A DNA stretch of 64,000 nt from Neisseriaceae bacterium CLB008 (GCA_041228285.1 CP166133.1:682001-746000), one strand, 5' to 3'; shown: positions 53,303 to 63,244, counted from the first letter of the stretch. Notes: generated from the letters alone by a model not told the origin. Program-made: numbers and translations.

Positions 53303-54778
53303 TTACAGGCCTAGCTCAGACCACATGGCGTCAATTTTTTGGCTGACGGCAGGGTCTTTTTTGATGACCCGGCCCCATTCACGATGCGTTTCACCTGGCC
53401 ATTTATTGGTGGCGTCTAGGCCCATCTTGCCGCCCAGGCCGCTGACCGGGCTGGCAAAATCCAGATAGTCAATCGGCGTGTGATCGATTAAGGTGGTGTC
53501 GCGTACGGGATCCATGCGGGTGGTGATGGCCCAAATAACTTCTTTCCAGTCGCGCGCATCAATGTCGTCATCCACCACAATGATGAATTTGGTGTACATA
53601 AACTGGCGCAGAAAGCTCCAGCAACCCATCATGACGCGCTTGGCGTGGCCAGCATACTGTTTTTTGATGCTGACGACGGCCATGCGGTAGGAGCAGCCTT
53701 CTGGCGGCAGATAAAAGTCGACGATTTCTGGGAATTGCTTTTGCAATAAGGGCACGAATACTTCGTTCAGCGCCACGCCTAAAATGGCTGGCTCATCAGG
53801 TGGCTTGCCGGTGTAGGTGCTGTGATAGATGGGGTTTTCGCGCATGGTGATGCGCTCCACCGTAAACACGGGGAAGTGGTCTTGCTCATTATAATAGCCA
53901 GTGTGGTCGCCGTAAGGGCCTTCTAGGGCCACTTCGTTGGGGTGAATCACGCCTTCAAGGACGATTTCGGCTCGAGCGGGCACCTGCAAGTCGTTGCCGA
54001 TGCATTGAACCAGCTCGGTGCGGCTGCCGCGCAATAGCCCGGCAAATTGATATTCTGACAGCGTATCAGGCACAGGCGTGACCGCACCCAAAATGGTAGC
54101 AGGGTCACAGCCCAAGACCACGGCCACGGGGTAGGGTGTGTCAGGATGGAGGGCTTTATGCGCCTGAAAATCGAGGGCGCCGCCGCGGTGGGCCAGCCAG
54201 CGCATGATTAATTTATTTTTCCCCAGCAATTGCTGGCGATAAATGCCTAGGTTTTGGCGTTTCTTGTGGGGGCCACGGGTGACGGTTAAGCCCCAGGTGA
54301 CTAAAGGCGCCACGTCTTCAGGCCAACAGTGCTGAATTGGCAGCTTGGTGAGGTCGACGTCATCACCTTCGATGATGATGCTTTGGCAAGGTGCTTTTTT
54401 GACCACGTTGGGCGCCATGCTCCAGAGGTCTTTTAATAAAGGCAGTTTACTGAAGGCGTCTTTAATGCCTTTGGGCGGTTCAGGCTCTTTTAGGTAGGCG
54501 AGGGTTTTGCCCACTTCACGTAGGTCGAGTAGGGTTTCCGCGCCCATGCCCATGGCCACGCGTTCTGGCGTGCCAAAAAGGTTGGCTAATACGGGCATGT
54601 CGTAACGATGACCGTTGTGTTCGGGCCGTTCAAACAGCAATGCCGGGCCCGCGGCTTGAAGGACGCGGTCGGCGATTTCGGTCATTTCCAAAACCGGCGA
54701 GACGGGGGTTTGGATGCGTTTGAGCTGGCCGGTTTGCTCAAGCTGGGCGATAAACGTTCTTAAGTCGGTGTATTTCAT
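53303..54778 (-). CDS. ubiD: 4-hydroxy-3-polyprenylbenzoate decarboxylase
   Basis: A 491-residue prenyl-FMN-dependent decarboxylase of ubiquinone synthesis. N-terminus [61 protein letters not shown] (catalytic Glu region) and [20 protein letters not shown] are hallmark segments. The start at 54778 is used in place of one 27 bp upstream. The flavin prenyltransferase gene ubiX is not in the window. Confidence 0.97.
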   Translation of the reverse strand: MKYTDLRTFIAQLEQTGQLKRIQTPVSPVLEMTEIADRVLQAAGPALLFERPEHNGHRYDMPVLANLFGTPERVAMGMGAETLLDLREVGKTLAYLKEPEPPKGIKDAFSKLPLLKDLWSMAPNVVKKAPCQSIIIEGDDVDLTKLPIQHCWPEDVAPLVTWGLTVTRGPHKKRQNLGIYRQQLLGKNKLIMRWLAHRGGALDFQAHKALHPDTPYPVAVVLGCDPATILGAVTPVPDTLSEYQFAGLLRGSRTELVQCIGNDLQVPARAEIVLEGVIHPNEVALEGPYGDHTGYYNEQDHFPVFTVERITMRENPIYHSTYTGKPPDEPAILGVALNEVFVPLLQKQFPEIVDFYLPPEGCSYRMAVVSIKKQYAGHAKRVMMGCWSFLRQFMYTKFIIVVDDDIDARDWKEVIWAITTRMDPVRDTTLIDHTPIDYLDFASPVSGLGGKMGLDATNKWPGETHREWGRVIKKDPAVSQKIDAMWSELGL

Positions 54779-54865
54779 GAGGGGCTGACTCGCTTCAGTA
54801 AACAATGGGCCTATTCTAAACCATTCATGCTTTTAGTGCATGGCTTAAGGCTAAGGGGCGACATC

Positions 54866-54904
54866 AAAAAACGGCGCCCTGATCAACGATCATCGGGCGC
54901 CGTT
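54866..54904 (-). terminator. Terminator after the paraslipin operon
   Basis: Ten-base stem AACGGCGCCC / GGGCGCCGTT with additional GAT/ATC pairing inside, followed by T6 on the minus strand. Confidence 0.92.
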
Positions 54905-54924
54905 AGAGGGCAAAGCTTAAGCGA

Positions 54925-55881
54925 TTAAGCTTTGCTTTGACCTTTGACGATTTGTAGACCAGCGCTGACAAGGCCAGCCATGTCGGCGACGTTGGCCGGC
55001 ATGATGAGGGTGTTGCCTTCTTTGGCCATTTTGCCAAAGGCTTCTACGTATTGCTCAGCCACTTTTAAGTTAACCGCTTCCATACCACCTGGCATGCGGG
55101 TGGCTTCGGCAATGCTGCGAATGGCGTCGGCAGTGGCATCGGCAACCAGGCGTAGGGCTTGGGCTTCACCTTCGGCTTTATTAACTTGGGCAATTTTTTC
55201 ACCGCTAGACTGGTTAATGGCGGCCTGCATTTCGCCTTCAGACTCTTGAATCGCGGCTTCACGTGAACCCGTAGCCAAGTTGATTTGCTCGAGTTTACGG
55301 CCTTCAGATTCGGCAATACGGGCCCGTTTTTCGCGTTCGGCGGTGATTTGTTGCTGCATGGAACGCAAAATTTCTTGCGGTGGCACTAAGTCTTTAATTT
55401 CATAACGCAAGACTTTAACGCCCCAAGAAACGGCGGCTTCGTCTAGCGCGGCCACCACGGTTTTGTTGATGTCGTCGCGCTCTTCAAACGTTTTGTCTAG
55501 CTCCATGCGGCCGATTACTGAGCGCAAGGTGGTTTGAGCCAGTTGGGTAATGGCCAAAATGTAGTTGCTGGTACCGTAAGAGGCTAAAGTTGGGTCGGTG
55601 ACTTGAAAATACAAAATGCCGTCGACGGTCAGCTGGGTGTTGTCACGGGTAATACACACTTGGCTGGGCACGTCTAAAGGGATTTCTTTTAGGCTGTGCT
55701 TGTAAGCGAGCTTATCCACAAAGGGAATCAAGATGTTTAAACCGGGTTTTAGCGTGCTTTTATAGCGGCCGAGGCGTTCGACCACAAAGGCGGTTTGCTG
55801 TGGGACCACGGTGATGCTGAGCTTGGCGAACACAAAGGCCACGGCGACCACTAAAAGGCCAAGGATCATGGATTCTGACAT
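54925..55881 (-). CDS. qmcA: SPFH/Band 7 protein, paraslipin (QmcA-like)
   Basis: A 318-residue membrane-associated scaffold protein: one N-terminal hydrophobic helix (about 5-24), an SPFH domain (GRYKSTLKPGLNILIPFVDKLAYKHSLKEIPLDVP... to VPPQEILRSM) and a coiled-coil segment rich in Ala, Glu and Gln (EREKRARIAESEGRKLEQINLATG). It is paired with an NfeD-like gene 23 bp upstream, the conserved SPFH-NfeD module tied to membrane organisation or quality control. Confidence 0.93.
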   Translation of the reverse strand: MSESMILGLLVVAVAFVFAKLSITVVPQQTAFVVERLGRYKSTLKPGLNILIPFVDKLAYKHSLKEIPLDVPSQVCITRDNTQLTVDGILYFQVTDPTLASYGTSNYILAITQLAQTTLRSVIGRMELDKTFEERDDINKTVVAALDEAAVSWGVKVLRYEIKDLVPPQEILRSMQQQITAEREKRARIAESEGRKLEQINLATGSREAAIQESEGEMQAAINQSSGEKIAQVNKAEGEAQALRLVADATADAIRSIAEATRMPGGMEAVNLKVAEQYVEAFGKMAKEGNTLIMPANVADMAGLVSAGLQIVKGQSKA

Positions 55882-55904
55882 ATAAAACGCTCCTATTAAG
55901 GGGG

Positions 55905-56315
55905 TTAAATGGATTGGATGATGAGTAAATTACCTTCTTTGCCCACGATGATGGCCTGTTGGGTGTCGGTTGGCAGATTATGGTCGGTAAAACGGGCTTG
56001 CCAAATGGCGCCGCGGTAGCGTACTTCAATCTCGCCGCTGGGGCTGATGCCTTCGATGCTGACGATTTGTTGTAGGTCTAGATCGTCGGTACGGTGGCTG
56101 CGGCGTTGTTTGCGTTTTTTATTGTATTGATAGGCGATGAAGCAGCCCAAAAACGTCATGGCGGCCACGATGCCAAAATTCAGCGCCGTACTGGTGCCTA
56201 ACAGGACGTCGGCGAAGCCAGCGGTAAAGAGGGCGATGCTCATCACCAATAGATATAAAGTGGTGCTGAATAGTTCAGCCATTAGAAAAATCAGTGCAAA
56301 AGCAAACCAAATCAT
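55905..56315 (-). CDS. NfeD-like membrane protein with OB-fold domain
   Basis: A 136-residue short NfeD: two or three hydrophobic helices in the first 75 residues (FALIFLMAELFSTTLYLLVMSIALFTAGFADVLLG and NFGIVAAMTFLGCFIAY) and a C-terminal OB-fold (GISPSGEIEVRYRGAIWQARF). It forms a membrane partner for the SPFH protein encoded next. No protease domain, so it belongs to the truncated NfeD1b class. Confidence 0.88.
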   Translation of the reverse strand: MIWFAFALIFLMAELFSTTLYLLVMSIALFTAGFADVLLGTSTALNFGIVAAMTFLGCFIAYQYNKKRKQRRSHRTDDLDLQQIVSIEGISPSGEIEVRYRGAIWQARFTDHNLPTDTQQAIIVGKEGNLLIIQSI

Positions 56316-56398
56316 GGCGCTGCCCTCAGGTGGTGATGCGTCAAAAAAAGGCGATTAGGCGTGGATGAGCCTAATCCAGAATTGATGATACAGGATAA

Positions 56399-57142
56399 TT
56401 ATCGAATGTCATATTCAATTGTCACCACCAGTCGAACCAGTTTATTGATGGTGGATTTATCGTATTCGCCGCCCCAGCTTTCAGCGTCTTGCTGACTGGC
56501 CTGGTCGGATAAAATATTAAACGAGCCTTGTGATGCAGTGCGCATGGTGCCCACCGTCACTTGGCCAGTTTTGGCAAATTCGGTTGCTCGTTTGTGGGCG
56601 TCTTCCGTGGCGCTGGCGATTAAAGAGTGTTTAATGGTTTCAAGATTGTTCAATAAATAAAGCGGCGGTGCAAAATCGAACTGTGGCTGTTGGGCTTTAA
56701 ATTCCAGCGCCTGTTTTTGCGCGGTGGCGATTTTTTGCACGTCGGCATCGGTGATGACTAAGCCTTGAGTAGCGGCGTAGCCATTTTGCACCGACAGCGT
56801 GCGCTGCTGTTCGGCGTTATAAACTTGCTCGTAGGTTGGCTCTACCGTCATTGGGCCTAGGCGGCGCTGGGTTTTGTCAAAGCCTTGCTGGTTTAAAAAA
56901 GCATCCAGCGTGGGTTGGCTGGCCTTGAGGCCATCGATGGCGGCTTGATAGGTGTCGCCCGCTGTCGTGGTGCTGATGTGCCACTCGGCGAGGTCGGCGC
57001 TGTAGGGTTTTTCTGACAGGCCTTTGACGGTGATGGTGCTGGGTTGGCGGAGGTTTTTAAACTGCTGACCCAAAACAAAGGCACCGCCCACCAGCCCAAT
57101 GGCGATGAAGAGGCCTAATAAGGAACTTGATTTTTGGCGCAT
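56399..57142 (-). CDS. SIMPL domain protein
   Basis: About 247 residues: one N-terminal hydrophobic segment (SLLGLFIAIGLVGGAFVLGQQF) followed by a SIMPL (DUF541) domain beginning TITVKGLSEKPYSADLAEWHIS and ending LVRLVVTIEYDIR. Exported, envelope-bound. The ATG at 57142, with AAAGG 8 bp upstream, is used; an in-frame ATG at 57175, just past rlmB's stop, is possible. No defined biochemical function. The gene lies between rlmB and the NfeD pair on one strand. Confidence 0.85.
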   Translation of the reverse strand: MRQKSSSLLGLFIAIGLVGGAFVLGQQFKNLRQPSTITVKGLSEKPYSADLAEWHISTTTAGDTYQAAIDGLKASQPTLDAFLNQQGFDKTQRRLGPMTVEPTYEQVYNAEQQRTLSVQNGYAATQGLVITDADVQKIATAQKQALEFKAQQPQFDFAPPLYLLNNLETIKHSLIASATEDAHKRATEFAKTGQVTVGTMRTASQGSFNILSDQASQQDAESWGGEYDKSTINKLVRLVVTIEYDIR

Positions 57143-57184
57143 GGTGGTGCCTTTCTTGGTTTTGGGTTGAGCCATCAGGCCGCG

Positions 57185-57931
57185 TTAGCCTTGGGCCAGC
57201 GTGCGTTGACGACGGGTTTCGCTTAAGACCATGCCGGCACTGACGGACACGTTGAGGCTTTCTACGGTGCCGAACATTGGGATGGACACTAAGGTATCGC
57301 ACAGTTCGCGGGTGAGGCGGCGCATGCCTTCGCCTTCGTTGCCCATTACCCAAGCGATCGGGCCTTTGGCGTCGTAATGATATAGGTCGGCGTCGCCGCC
57401 CATGTCGGTGCCGACAATCCAAATGCCGCGCTCTTTTAGGTCGCGAATGGTGCGGGCCAAATTGGTGACGGTGATATAGGGCACTACTTCGGCAGCGCCG
57501 CAGGCCACTTTGCTGACGGTGGCGTTGAGGCCAGCACTTTTGTCTTTGGGGGCGATCACGGCGTGTACGCCCATGGCGTCGGCCACGCGCAGGCAAGCGC
57601 CTAGATTATGAGGGTCGGTGATGCCGTCTAGGATCAATAAGAACGGCGGCTCTTGAATGTGGTCGAGCACATCGTCGAGGTCAACGTGATTTTTAGACGC
57701 ATCAATAAACGCCACCACGCCTTGATGACGGGCGTGTTTGCTGAGTGCATTGAGGCGTTCTGCATCGGCGAAGACAATCTTCACGCGCTCAGCTTCTGCC
57801 TTGGCCAAGACTTCACGCATGCGCGCATCGTTTTTACCTTCTTGGACATAGACTTCGACCAAAGAGGCAGGGTTTTGCCATAGGCGGGCATTTAGGGCGT
57901 GAAAGCCAAAGATTAAGCGTTTGTTACTCAT
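57185..57931 (-). CDS. rlmB: 23S rRNA Gm2251 2'-O-methyltransferase
   Basis: A 248-residue SPOUT (TrmH-type) methyltransferase. N-terminal substrate-binding domain [26 protein letters not shown]; the knotted SAM domain includes [47 protein letters not shown] and [22 protein letters not shown]. Start chosen at the ATG at 57931. Confidence 0.96.
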   Translation of the reverse strand: MSNKRLIFGFHALNARLWQNPASLVEVYVQEGKNDARMREVLAKAEAERVKIVFADAERLNALSKHARHQGVVAFIDASKNHVDLDDVLDHIQEPPFLLILDGITDPHNLGACLRVADAMGVHAVIAPKDKSAGLNATVSKVACGAAEVVPYITVTNLARTIRDLKERGIWIVGTDMGGDADLYHYDAKGPIAWVMGNEGEGMRRLTRELCDTLVSIPMFGTVESLNVSVSAGMVLSETRRQRTLAQG

Positions 57932-58092
57932 GATGGGGCAGGACTTTTTAAAAAGAAAGATAGGGGTTGATTATAACTGAAAAAAGCCATGATTTTATGC
58001 CGTGGCCCATATTGATAAAAATATTCCCGTATAGGATTAGGGCTGTTTTATAATACGCGCCTCTAGTTAACCTCAAAAAGACGATCTTGATC

Positions 58093-59709
58093 ATGTCTAT
58101 CTCGGTTTTAAAACCGCTCAATAAACTGCCGGGCCCTTTGTCTTGGCTGCTGCCGGCCCTATTCATGAGCGTGCTTTTGTTGGTCAGTGAGGTTTGGTTT
58201 CGGCGCGTGGCCGACATTGTGCCTATGTATAAGGCATGGGAAACCTGGGCGTTTTTGTTGCTGTTGTGCGTGGTGGTGTTGCAGGCTAAGTCTAAATGGA
58301 CGGTGGCTCTGGTGTGCGTGTTTTTTGGCGTCGGCCAAATCGGCCATGCGGTGCATTACGCCGTCTACCATACTTGGCTCTCGCCTACGGCCTATCTCTT
58401 GCTGTTTGCCAATTTGGGTGAGGTGAGTGAAACCGGTTTGAGCATCTTGCCGCAGCTGCTGCTGCCGTTTGCGTGGTCGATCTTAGAAACGCTGGCGTTG
58501 ATGAGCTTGATCTTGCTGCGTTCGCGCTTGCATACCAAGCGCTGGCTGTGGGATGCGGCTTGGGTGCTGGTGTTGGCGTCTACGGTGATTTCGGGCGCGA
58601 CCACGAAGCACGTACGGGGCTTAATGCCCGCCGAACGTTATTCTCGGTTGAAGGCTAATTATTATGTCACTGGCCATTTATTTGGCCAAACCTTGCCCGG
58701 AGAGTGGTTTGCCTTTCATAAGCTGCCTGAATATGAACGTCCCGAGCCAGTGGTGGTGGCTGAGCCTAAGGTTGCCAATATTATTTGGATTATGGGCGAG
58801 AGCCAAAACACCACCCATATGTCGGTGTTTGGCTATGAGCGGCCCACGACGCCTTTTTTACAGCAGTTACAAAAGCACCCAGCGGCCTTGGTTAAAAAAG
58901 GCTATTCGGCAGGGGTTTCAACCGATGTGTCTATCCCCAGCTTATTTAATTTAATTGAGCGCCCCGATGGCTCAGAGCAAGCGCGCTCAGGCGACAGCAA
59001 TCTGTTCCGCCTGGCTAAAGAGCAGGGGTATCAAACGGCGTTTTACTCTGCCCAGGCGCGTAATGGCATGGCCTTTATGTCGTTGGTGGGTTCGTTTTGG
59101 ATCGATGACTATGCTGATTCTAATGATCATGGCTACGACACCTTGGTCAGCATGCGGGATGATGCCTTATTGCCGCAGTTAGCGGCCATTGATTTGACTC
59201 AGGGGCGGCACTTCGTGGTGCTGCATCAGCGCGGTGCCCATTCACCTTTTGGCGAGCAGTTGCGGCCAGAGGAAAAGCGGTTTGGCGAAGAGACAGTGAG
59301 CGATCGCTACGATAATGCGGTACTCAATACAGACGCATTTATAGAGGGCGTGATCAAGCAGTTACAGGCGCAGCCTAACCAAGATTGGCTGCTGATCTAT
59401 ACGGCCGATCACGGTGAGTACATTAAGGGGGAAAAGTTTGGCCACGTGGTGTTTGATCCTGAAGTGTATGAGGTGCCGTTTATCATCATGAGTCCGAATA
59501 AGGCCTTGCAACAGGGCGTGGAAAACCGCGTGCGTGAATGCGCCTTATTGATGCACAAGCAGCTACCGACCTTGGTTTTGGAAAGTATGGGCTTTAATGT
59601 CGCCATGGCCGACTGTGAAACCAGCGTGGTGAACGGTGGTTTGATGTCGGGGCGATCGGGCCAGATGGCGGTGAATCAAAAGCTGGGGCAGCTAGTGATA
59701 AAGCATTGA
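58093..59709 (+). CDS. Phosphoethanolamine transferase (EptA/Lpt-like, alkaline-phosphatase superfamily)
   Basis: A 538-residue inner-membrane enzyme: five hydrophobic helices in the first about 190 residues, then a periplasmic catalytic domain with IWIMGESQNTTHMSVFGYERPTTP (metal-site Glu), the nucleophile Thr in AGVSTDVSIPSLF, VLHQRGAHSPF and the metal-binding DH in YTADHGEYIKG. Such enzymes add phosphoethanolamine to lipid A or other cell-surface sugars. The acceptor cannot be told from sequence. A TATAAT lies 39 bp before the ATG. Confidence 0.9.
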   Translation: MSISVLKPLNKLPGPLSWLLPALFMSVLLLVSEVWFRRVADIVPMYKAWETWAFLLLLCVVVLQAKSKWTVALVCVFFGVGQIGHAVHYAVYHTWLSPTAYLLLFANLGEVSETGLSILPQLLLPFAWSILETLALMSLILLRSRLHTKRWLWDAAWVLVLASTVISGATTKHVRGLMPAERYSRLKANYYVTGHLFGQTLPGEWFAFHKLPEYERPEPVVVAEPKVANIIWIMGESQNTTHMSVFGYERPTTPFLQQLQKHPAALVKKGYSAGVSTDVSIPSLFNLIERPDGSEQARSGDSNLFRLAKEQGYQTAFYSAQARNGMAFMSLVGSFWIDDYADSNDHGYDTLVSMRDDALLPQLAAIDLTQGRHFVVLHQRGAHSPFGEQLRPEEKRFGEETVSDRYDNAVLNTDAFIEGVIKQLQAQPNQDWLLIYTADHGEYIKGEKFGHVVFDPEVYEVPFIIMSPNKALQQGVENRVRECALLMHKQLPTLVLESMGFNVAMADCETSVVNGGLMSGRSGQMAVNQKLGQLVIKH

Positions 59710-59725
59710 GTCAGCGCAGCATAAA

Positions 59726-59754
59726 AAAGACCGCTCCATAACTGGGCGGTCTTT
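59726..59754. terminator. Bidirectional terminator
   Basis: Stem AAAGACCGC / GCGGTCTTT with an 11-base loop between the phosphoethanolamine transferase and convergent ppa. Confidence 0.82.
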
Positions 59755-59772
59755 GTTTTAATGGGTGAAGAC

Positions 59773-60297
59773 TTATTTAAAGTTTTTCACGCCGTTTTCA
59801 AGTTCTGACTTGGCTTCTTCAACGCCCGCCCAACCTTGGATTTTTACCCATTTGCCTTTTTCTAGGTCTTTGTAATGCTCAAAGAAGTGAACCATTTGGT
59901 CGCGCAATAGCTGTGGCAAGTCTTCTAGTTTTTGGATGTCTTTGTACATGGTGCACAGTTTTTCAACCGGTACGGCCACGATTTTAGCGTCCACGCCGCC
60001 GTCGTCTTCCATTTTCAACACGCCTAAAGCACGACAGCGAATCAACACGCCTGGTGGCAGTGGGAAGGGGGTCACGACCAATACGTCGCAAGGGTCGCCA
60101 TCGCCAGACAGAGTGTTAGGCACAAAGCCATAGTTGGCTGGGTACATCATTGAGGTGCCCATGAAGCGGTCAACCATTAGGGCGCCGCTGTCTTTATCAA
60201 ATTCATATTTAATGGGGGCTGCGTTGGCAGAAATCTCAATGACAACGTTGAAGTCATCAGGCATGCTTTTGCCGGGATTGATGGCATTAATATTCAT
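59773..60297 (-). CDS. ppa: Inorganic pyrophosphatase
   Basis: A 174-residue family-I pyrophosphatase, full length. [33 protein letters not shown] holds the signature D-G-D-P-x-D-V-L and the metal-binding acids. Cytoplasmic; pulls biosynthetic reactions forward by hydrolysing PPi. Confidence 0.97.
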   Translation of the reverse strand: MNINAINPGKSMPDDFNVVIEISANAAPIKYEFDKDSGALMVDRFMGTSMMYPANYGFVPNTLSGDGDPCDVLVVTPFPLPPGVLIRCRALGVLKMEDDGGVDAKIVAVPVEKLCTMYKDIQKLEDLPQLLRDQMVHFFEHYKDLEKGKWVKIQGWAGVEEAKSELENGVKNFK

Positions 60298-60341
60298 GAT
60301 TTACCTTTGTTTGATTTGTTCGGTCAAAAATAATGGGGTCT

Positions 60342-60386
60342 ATTATAGCAGCAACTACAGATAAATTTGTGCCGTTATCGTATAAT
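60342..60386. promoter_or_regulatory. Divergent -10 elements between ppa and coq7
   Basis: A perfect TATAAT on the minus strand (60342-60347) points to ppa and a perfect TATAAT on the plus strand (60381-60386) to coq7. Neither has a strong -35 at 17 bp. Confidence 0.45.
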
Positions 60387-60420
60387 GGTTTCATTCATTT
60401 GTAAAAAAGAGGCCTGCGTG

Positions 60421-61041
60421 ATGTTAGATAAAGTGATAGCGAATGTCGACGTTGTGGTAAAAACCTTGTTTGCACCTGCACAGACGATTCGTGCCTACCC
60501 TGATGCGGCGGTAGAGGAGGGTGAGCTGACCGAATCTGAGCGCCAGCATGCCTTGGGTTTGATGCGCATTAATCACGTGGGTGAGGTGTGTGCCCAAGCT
60601 TTATATCAAGGTCAGGCCATCACCGCGCGTAATCAAGAAAATAAGGCGGCGCTAGAACACGCCGCACAAGAAGAGGTAGAACACCTAGCCTGGACGGAAA
60701 AACGCGTGCAGGAGCTAGGCGGGCGCACCAGCTTATTGAATCCCTTATGGTATGCCAGCTCTTTGGCCATGGGCGTGAGCGCAGGCTTATTGGGGGACAA
60801 ATGGAATTTGGGCTTTTTGGAAGAAACCGAATATCAGGTGACGGCCCATTTGCAAGAGCATTTAGAAAGCCTGCCTGAAAACGACCATAAAAGCCGCGCC
60901 GTGGTGACGCAAATGGTGGAAGACGAGTTAAAGCATGCTCACATGGCCCACGATTTTGGCGCAGCGCCCTTACCCGCACCGATTAAGGGGTTGATGAAGC
61001 TGACCTCTAAGGTGATGACCACCATTAGCTATCGGATTTAA
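60421..61041 (+). CDS. coq7: 3-demethoxyubiquinol 3-hydroxylase (Coq7 di-iron type)
   Basis: A 206-residue carboxylate-bridged di-iron hydroxylase of ubiquinone synthesis. Metal ligands appear as LMRINHVGEVCAQALYQGQ, EEVEHLAW, and in the second half LQEHLES and VEDELKHAHMAHDFG. The start at 60421 is preferred to 60367; AGAGG lies 8 bp upstream. The presence of Coq7 explains why UbiF proper would not be required; other ring hydroxylases of this pathway are at 13.2-15.6 kb. Confidence 0.95.
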   Translation: MLDKVIANVDVVVKTLFAPAQTIRAYPDAAVEEGELTESERQHALGLMRINHVGEVCAQALYQGQAITARNQENKAALEHAAQEEVEHLAWTEKRVQELGGRTSLLNPLWYASSLAMGVSAGLLGDKWNLGFLEETEYQVTAHLQEHLESLPENDHKSRAVVTQMVEDELKHAHMAHDFGAAPLPAPIKGLMKLTSKVMTTISYRI

Positions 61042-61058
61042 TCCACGCCAGAATACAC

Positions 61059-61085
61059 AAAGCCTGAAACCGTTCAGGCTTTTTT
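61059..61085 (+). terminator. Terminator after coq7
   Basis: Stem AAAGCCTGAA / TTCAGGCTTT with an ACCG loop, then T-rich tract. Confidence 0.9.
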
Positions 61086-61102
61086 AACGCCTAGGCCCGA
61101 GG

Positions 61103-61389
61103 ATGCTTGGGCATAAAGGACAGCATGTGGATGTACGCGCTCAGCTGGTGCCCGCGCCCTTACAGCGGCCTTTGGGTAATGGCCTGAACCTGCAGTTGAG
61201 GTGGCGGCAGTGGCGCCGATCTTGGCGCGCCTAGCCGATGCTGGCTGGCCCTTATTTGAGGGCGTGACCGAGCGCTGGTATCGTACCGATACCGTGTCTC
61301 ATGGGCAACGGCAGTTCTTGGTGCAAGAGCCTGATGGCTATTTATTGCGCTTGGTCGAGGGCTTGGGCAGCAGGCCTTACTTCGATTAA
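61103..61389 (+). pseudogene. Frameshifted remnant of a VOC/bleomycin-resistance-like gene
   Basis: Two frames together give one VOC C-terminal half. Frame one (61103 to about 61198) reads MLGHKGQHVDV, then PLQRPLGNGLNLQL; frame two (about 61199-61389) continues EVAAVAPILARLADAGWPLF, ERWYRTD, RQFLVQEPDGYLLRLVEGLG. Joining needs one added base near 61195-61201 (TTG-AG-GTG where TTG-GAG-GTG is expected). About the first 50 residues of the usual about 120 are missing. Intact relatives continue NLQ(I/L)EV without a break. Confidence 0.8.
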
Positions 61390-61408
61390 GGAGCGCATTT
61401 GTAGCCGT

Positions 61409-61446
61409 AAAAAACCGCCCTCATCTGGGTTCAGATGAGGGCGGTT
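61409..61446 (-). terminator. Terminator of the aldehyde dehydrogenase gene
   Basis: Fourteen-base perfect stem AACCGCCCTCATCT / AGATGAGGGCGGTT with a 6-base loop and six T on the minus strand. Confidence 0.93.
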
Positions 61447-61463
61447 GACGGTGTGGCTATAGT

Positions 61464-62984
61464 TTAAAAGAATCCTTGTGCCTCTTCAGAGTAGCTCACC
61501 AATAGGTTCTTGGTGTGTTGGTAATGCTCTAGGGCCATTTTGTGGTTTTCACGGCCTACACCCGACATTTTGTAACCGCCAAAGGCAGCGTGCGCAGGAT
61601 ACATATGGTAGCAGTTGGTCCACACGCGACCAGCCTGAATGCCGCGGCCCATGCGGTGAGCGATGTTGCCGTTGCGGCTCCAGACGCCGGCGCCTAGACC
61701 GTAGATGGTGTCGTTGGCGATGTGGAGCGCCTCGTCCATGTCTTTAAACGTGGTCACCGACAGCACGGGGCCAAAAATCTCTTCTTGGAAAATGCGCATG
61801 TCGTTCTTGCCCACAAAAATCGTGGGTTCGATGTAGTAGCCACCGGCTAAATCGCCCTCTAGCTGAGCCTGTTTACCCCCGGTGATCAACTCAGCGCCTT
61901 CTTGTTTACCAATATCGATGTATTTGGTGATGGTGTCTACCTGCTGTTGCGATACTTGGGCGCCCATCATGGTGGTTTTGTCTAGGGGGTTCCCCTGTTT
62001 GATGGCCTGTACGCGTTTGACGGCTTTTTCCATGAACTGTTCGAAGATGGATTCTTGGATCAGTACGCGGCTAGGCGCCGTACAGATTTCCCCTTGGTTA
62101 AGGGCGAACATGCTAAAGCCTTCTAAGGCCTTATTTAAGTAGGCATCGTCTTTGGCCATGACGTCTTCAAAGAACACGTTAGGGGATTTGCCGCCTAGCT
62201 CTAAGGTCACCGGTAAAACATGTTCTGCTGCGCCACGCATGATGCTTTGGCCCACTTCGGTTGAGCCGGTAAAGCCAATTTTAGCAATGCGGGGGGAGCG
62301 GGTGAGGTAATCACCAATGCGTCCGCCTGCACCGTTGACAATATTCAAGACGCCAGGCGGTAATTCTTGACCAATCACTTCCATTAAAATCAAAATCGAC
62401 AGCGGCGTGAACTTGGCTGGCTTCATCACGATACAGTTACCGGCGGCCAATGCTGGCGCCAGCTTCCAAGCAGCCATTAGCAAAGGGAAGTTCCATGGAA
62501 TGATCTGGCCAACCACGCCTAGTGGTTCGTGGAAGTGATAGGCGACGGTGTCTTTGTCGATCTGGCTGATGCCGCCTTCTTGGGCGCGTATGGCGCTGGC
62601 AAAATAGCGGAAATGATCGATGGCCAGAGGGATGTCGGCGGCCAAGGTTTCACGAATGGCCTTGCCGTTGTCCCAAGATTCGATCGTGGCCAAAAGCTCG
62701 AGGTTTTCTTGCATGCGATCGGCAACGCGATTCAGCACGGTGGCGCGTTCGGCAGCAGAAGCGCTGCCCCAAGCGTCTTTGGCTTTGTGAGCGGCGTCTA
62801 AGGCCAGCTCAACGTCTTCTTCGGTGGAAGAGGCGATCTCACACATGGGCAAGCCGGTTACGGGGGTAAGGTTCTCAAAATAAGCACCTTGTACCGGGGC
62901 AACCCACTTGCCGCCAATAAAGTTTTCATAGCGTTGTTTCAGTTGTAAGGGCAAACCATAACTACCTGGATGAATACGAGACAT
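61464..62984 (-). CDS. NAD-dependent aldehyde dehydrogenase (acetaldehyde/ExaC-AldB type)
   Basis: A 506-residue aldehyde dehydrogenase. The catalytic Cys is in [18 protein letters not shown], the general-base Glu in [16 protein letters not shown], and [15 protein letters not shown] is the NAD loop. The N-terminus [26 protein letters not shown] and length match the ExaC/AldB group that oxidises acetaldehyde and related short aldehydes. Start at 62984 with AAGGAGTG 5 bp upstream. It has its own promoter with a palindrome directly upstream. Confidence 0.9.
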   Translation of the reverse strand: MSRIHPGSYGLPLQLKQRYENFIGGKWVAPVQGAYFENLTPVTGLPMCEIASSTEEDVELALDAAHKAKDAWGSASAAERATVLNRVADRMQENLELLATIESWDNGKAIRETLAADIPLAIDHFRYFASAIRAQEGGISQIDKDTVAYHFHEPLGVVGQIIPWNFPLLMAAWKLAPALAAGNCIVMKPAKFTPLSILILMEVIGQELPPGVLNIVNGAGGRIGDYLTRSPRIAKIGFTGSTEVGQSIMRGAAEHVLPVTLELGGKSPNVFFEDVMAKDDAYLNKALEGFSMFALNQGEICTAPSRVLIQESIFEQFMEKAVKRVQAIKQGNPLDKTTMMGAQVSQQQVDTITKYIDIGKQEGAELITGGKQAQLEGDLAGGYYIEPTIFVGKNDMRIFQEEIFGPVLSVTTFKDMDEALHIANDTIYGLGAGVWSRNGNIAHRMGRGIQAGRVWTNCYHMYPAHAAFGGYKMSGVGRENHKMALEHYQHTKNLLVSYSEEAQGFF

Positions 62985-63058
62985 TATGACACTCCTTTGG
63001 GTGAGGCTCATCAAGCGATGAGGTGGGGGCCAAACATAGGCCCTCTTCAGTCAGACCT

Positions 63059-63087
63059 ACTATAGCCTGCTGAAGTTTCTGTAACAA
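63059..63087 (-). promoter_or_regulatory. Promoter of the aldehyde dehydrogenase gene
   Basis: On the minus strand TTGTTA (-35) and TATAGT (-10) are separated by 17 bp; the start codon is 74 bp downstream of the -10. Confidence 0.65.
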
Positions 63088-63096
63088 GTGAATTAA

Positions 63097-63117
63097 TTTA
63101 TCAATACTATTGATAAA
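63097..63117. promoter_or_regulatory. 21-bp perfect palindrome, candidate operator
   Basis: TTTATCAATA-C-TATTGATAAA is a perfect inverted repeat with 10-bp arms, centred about 55 bp upstream of the expected start of transcription, just above the -35. TTTAATCAATAG nearby (63119-63130) repeats part of an arm. The position fits an activator site. Confidence 0.65.
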
Positions 63118-63194
63118 ATTTAATCAATAGCCAATGTAAATCAAAAAGGCAATGTATACATCAGCCTGTAGGCGGCATCATAAACGCAGGCCGT

Positions 63195-63225
63195 AAAAAA
63201 AGCCTGAACGATGTTCAGGCTTTTT
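63195..63225 (-). terminator. Terminator of the amino-acid binding protein gene
   Basis: AGCCTGAA / TTCAGGCT stem with a CGATG loop, flanked by A7 and T5, so also able to act on the plus strand. Confidence 0.9.
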
Positions 63226-63244
63226 GCGCTACGTCAAAATCGAT

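Noticed and set aside
61059-63225. Two terminators sharing GCCTGAA/TTCAGGC arms, possibly an uptake-sequence dialect
   Set aside because: Only two copies, with no fixed 5' extension matching a known dialect; ordinary terminators explain them.
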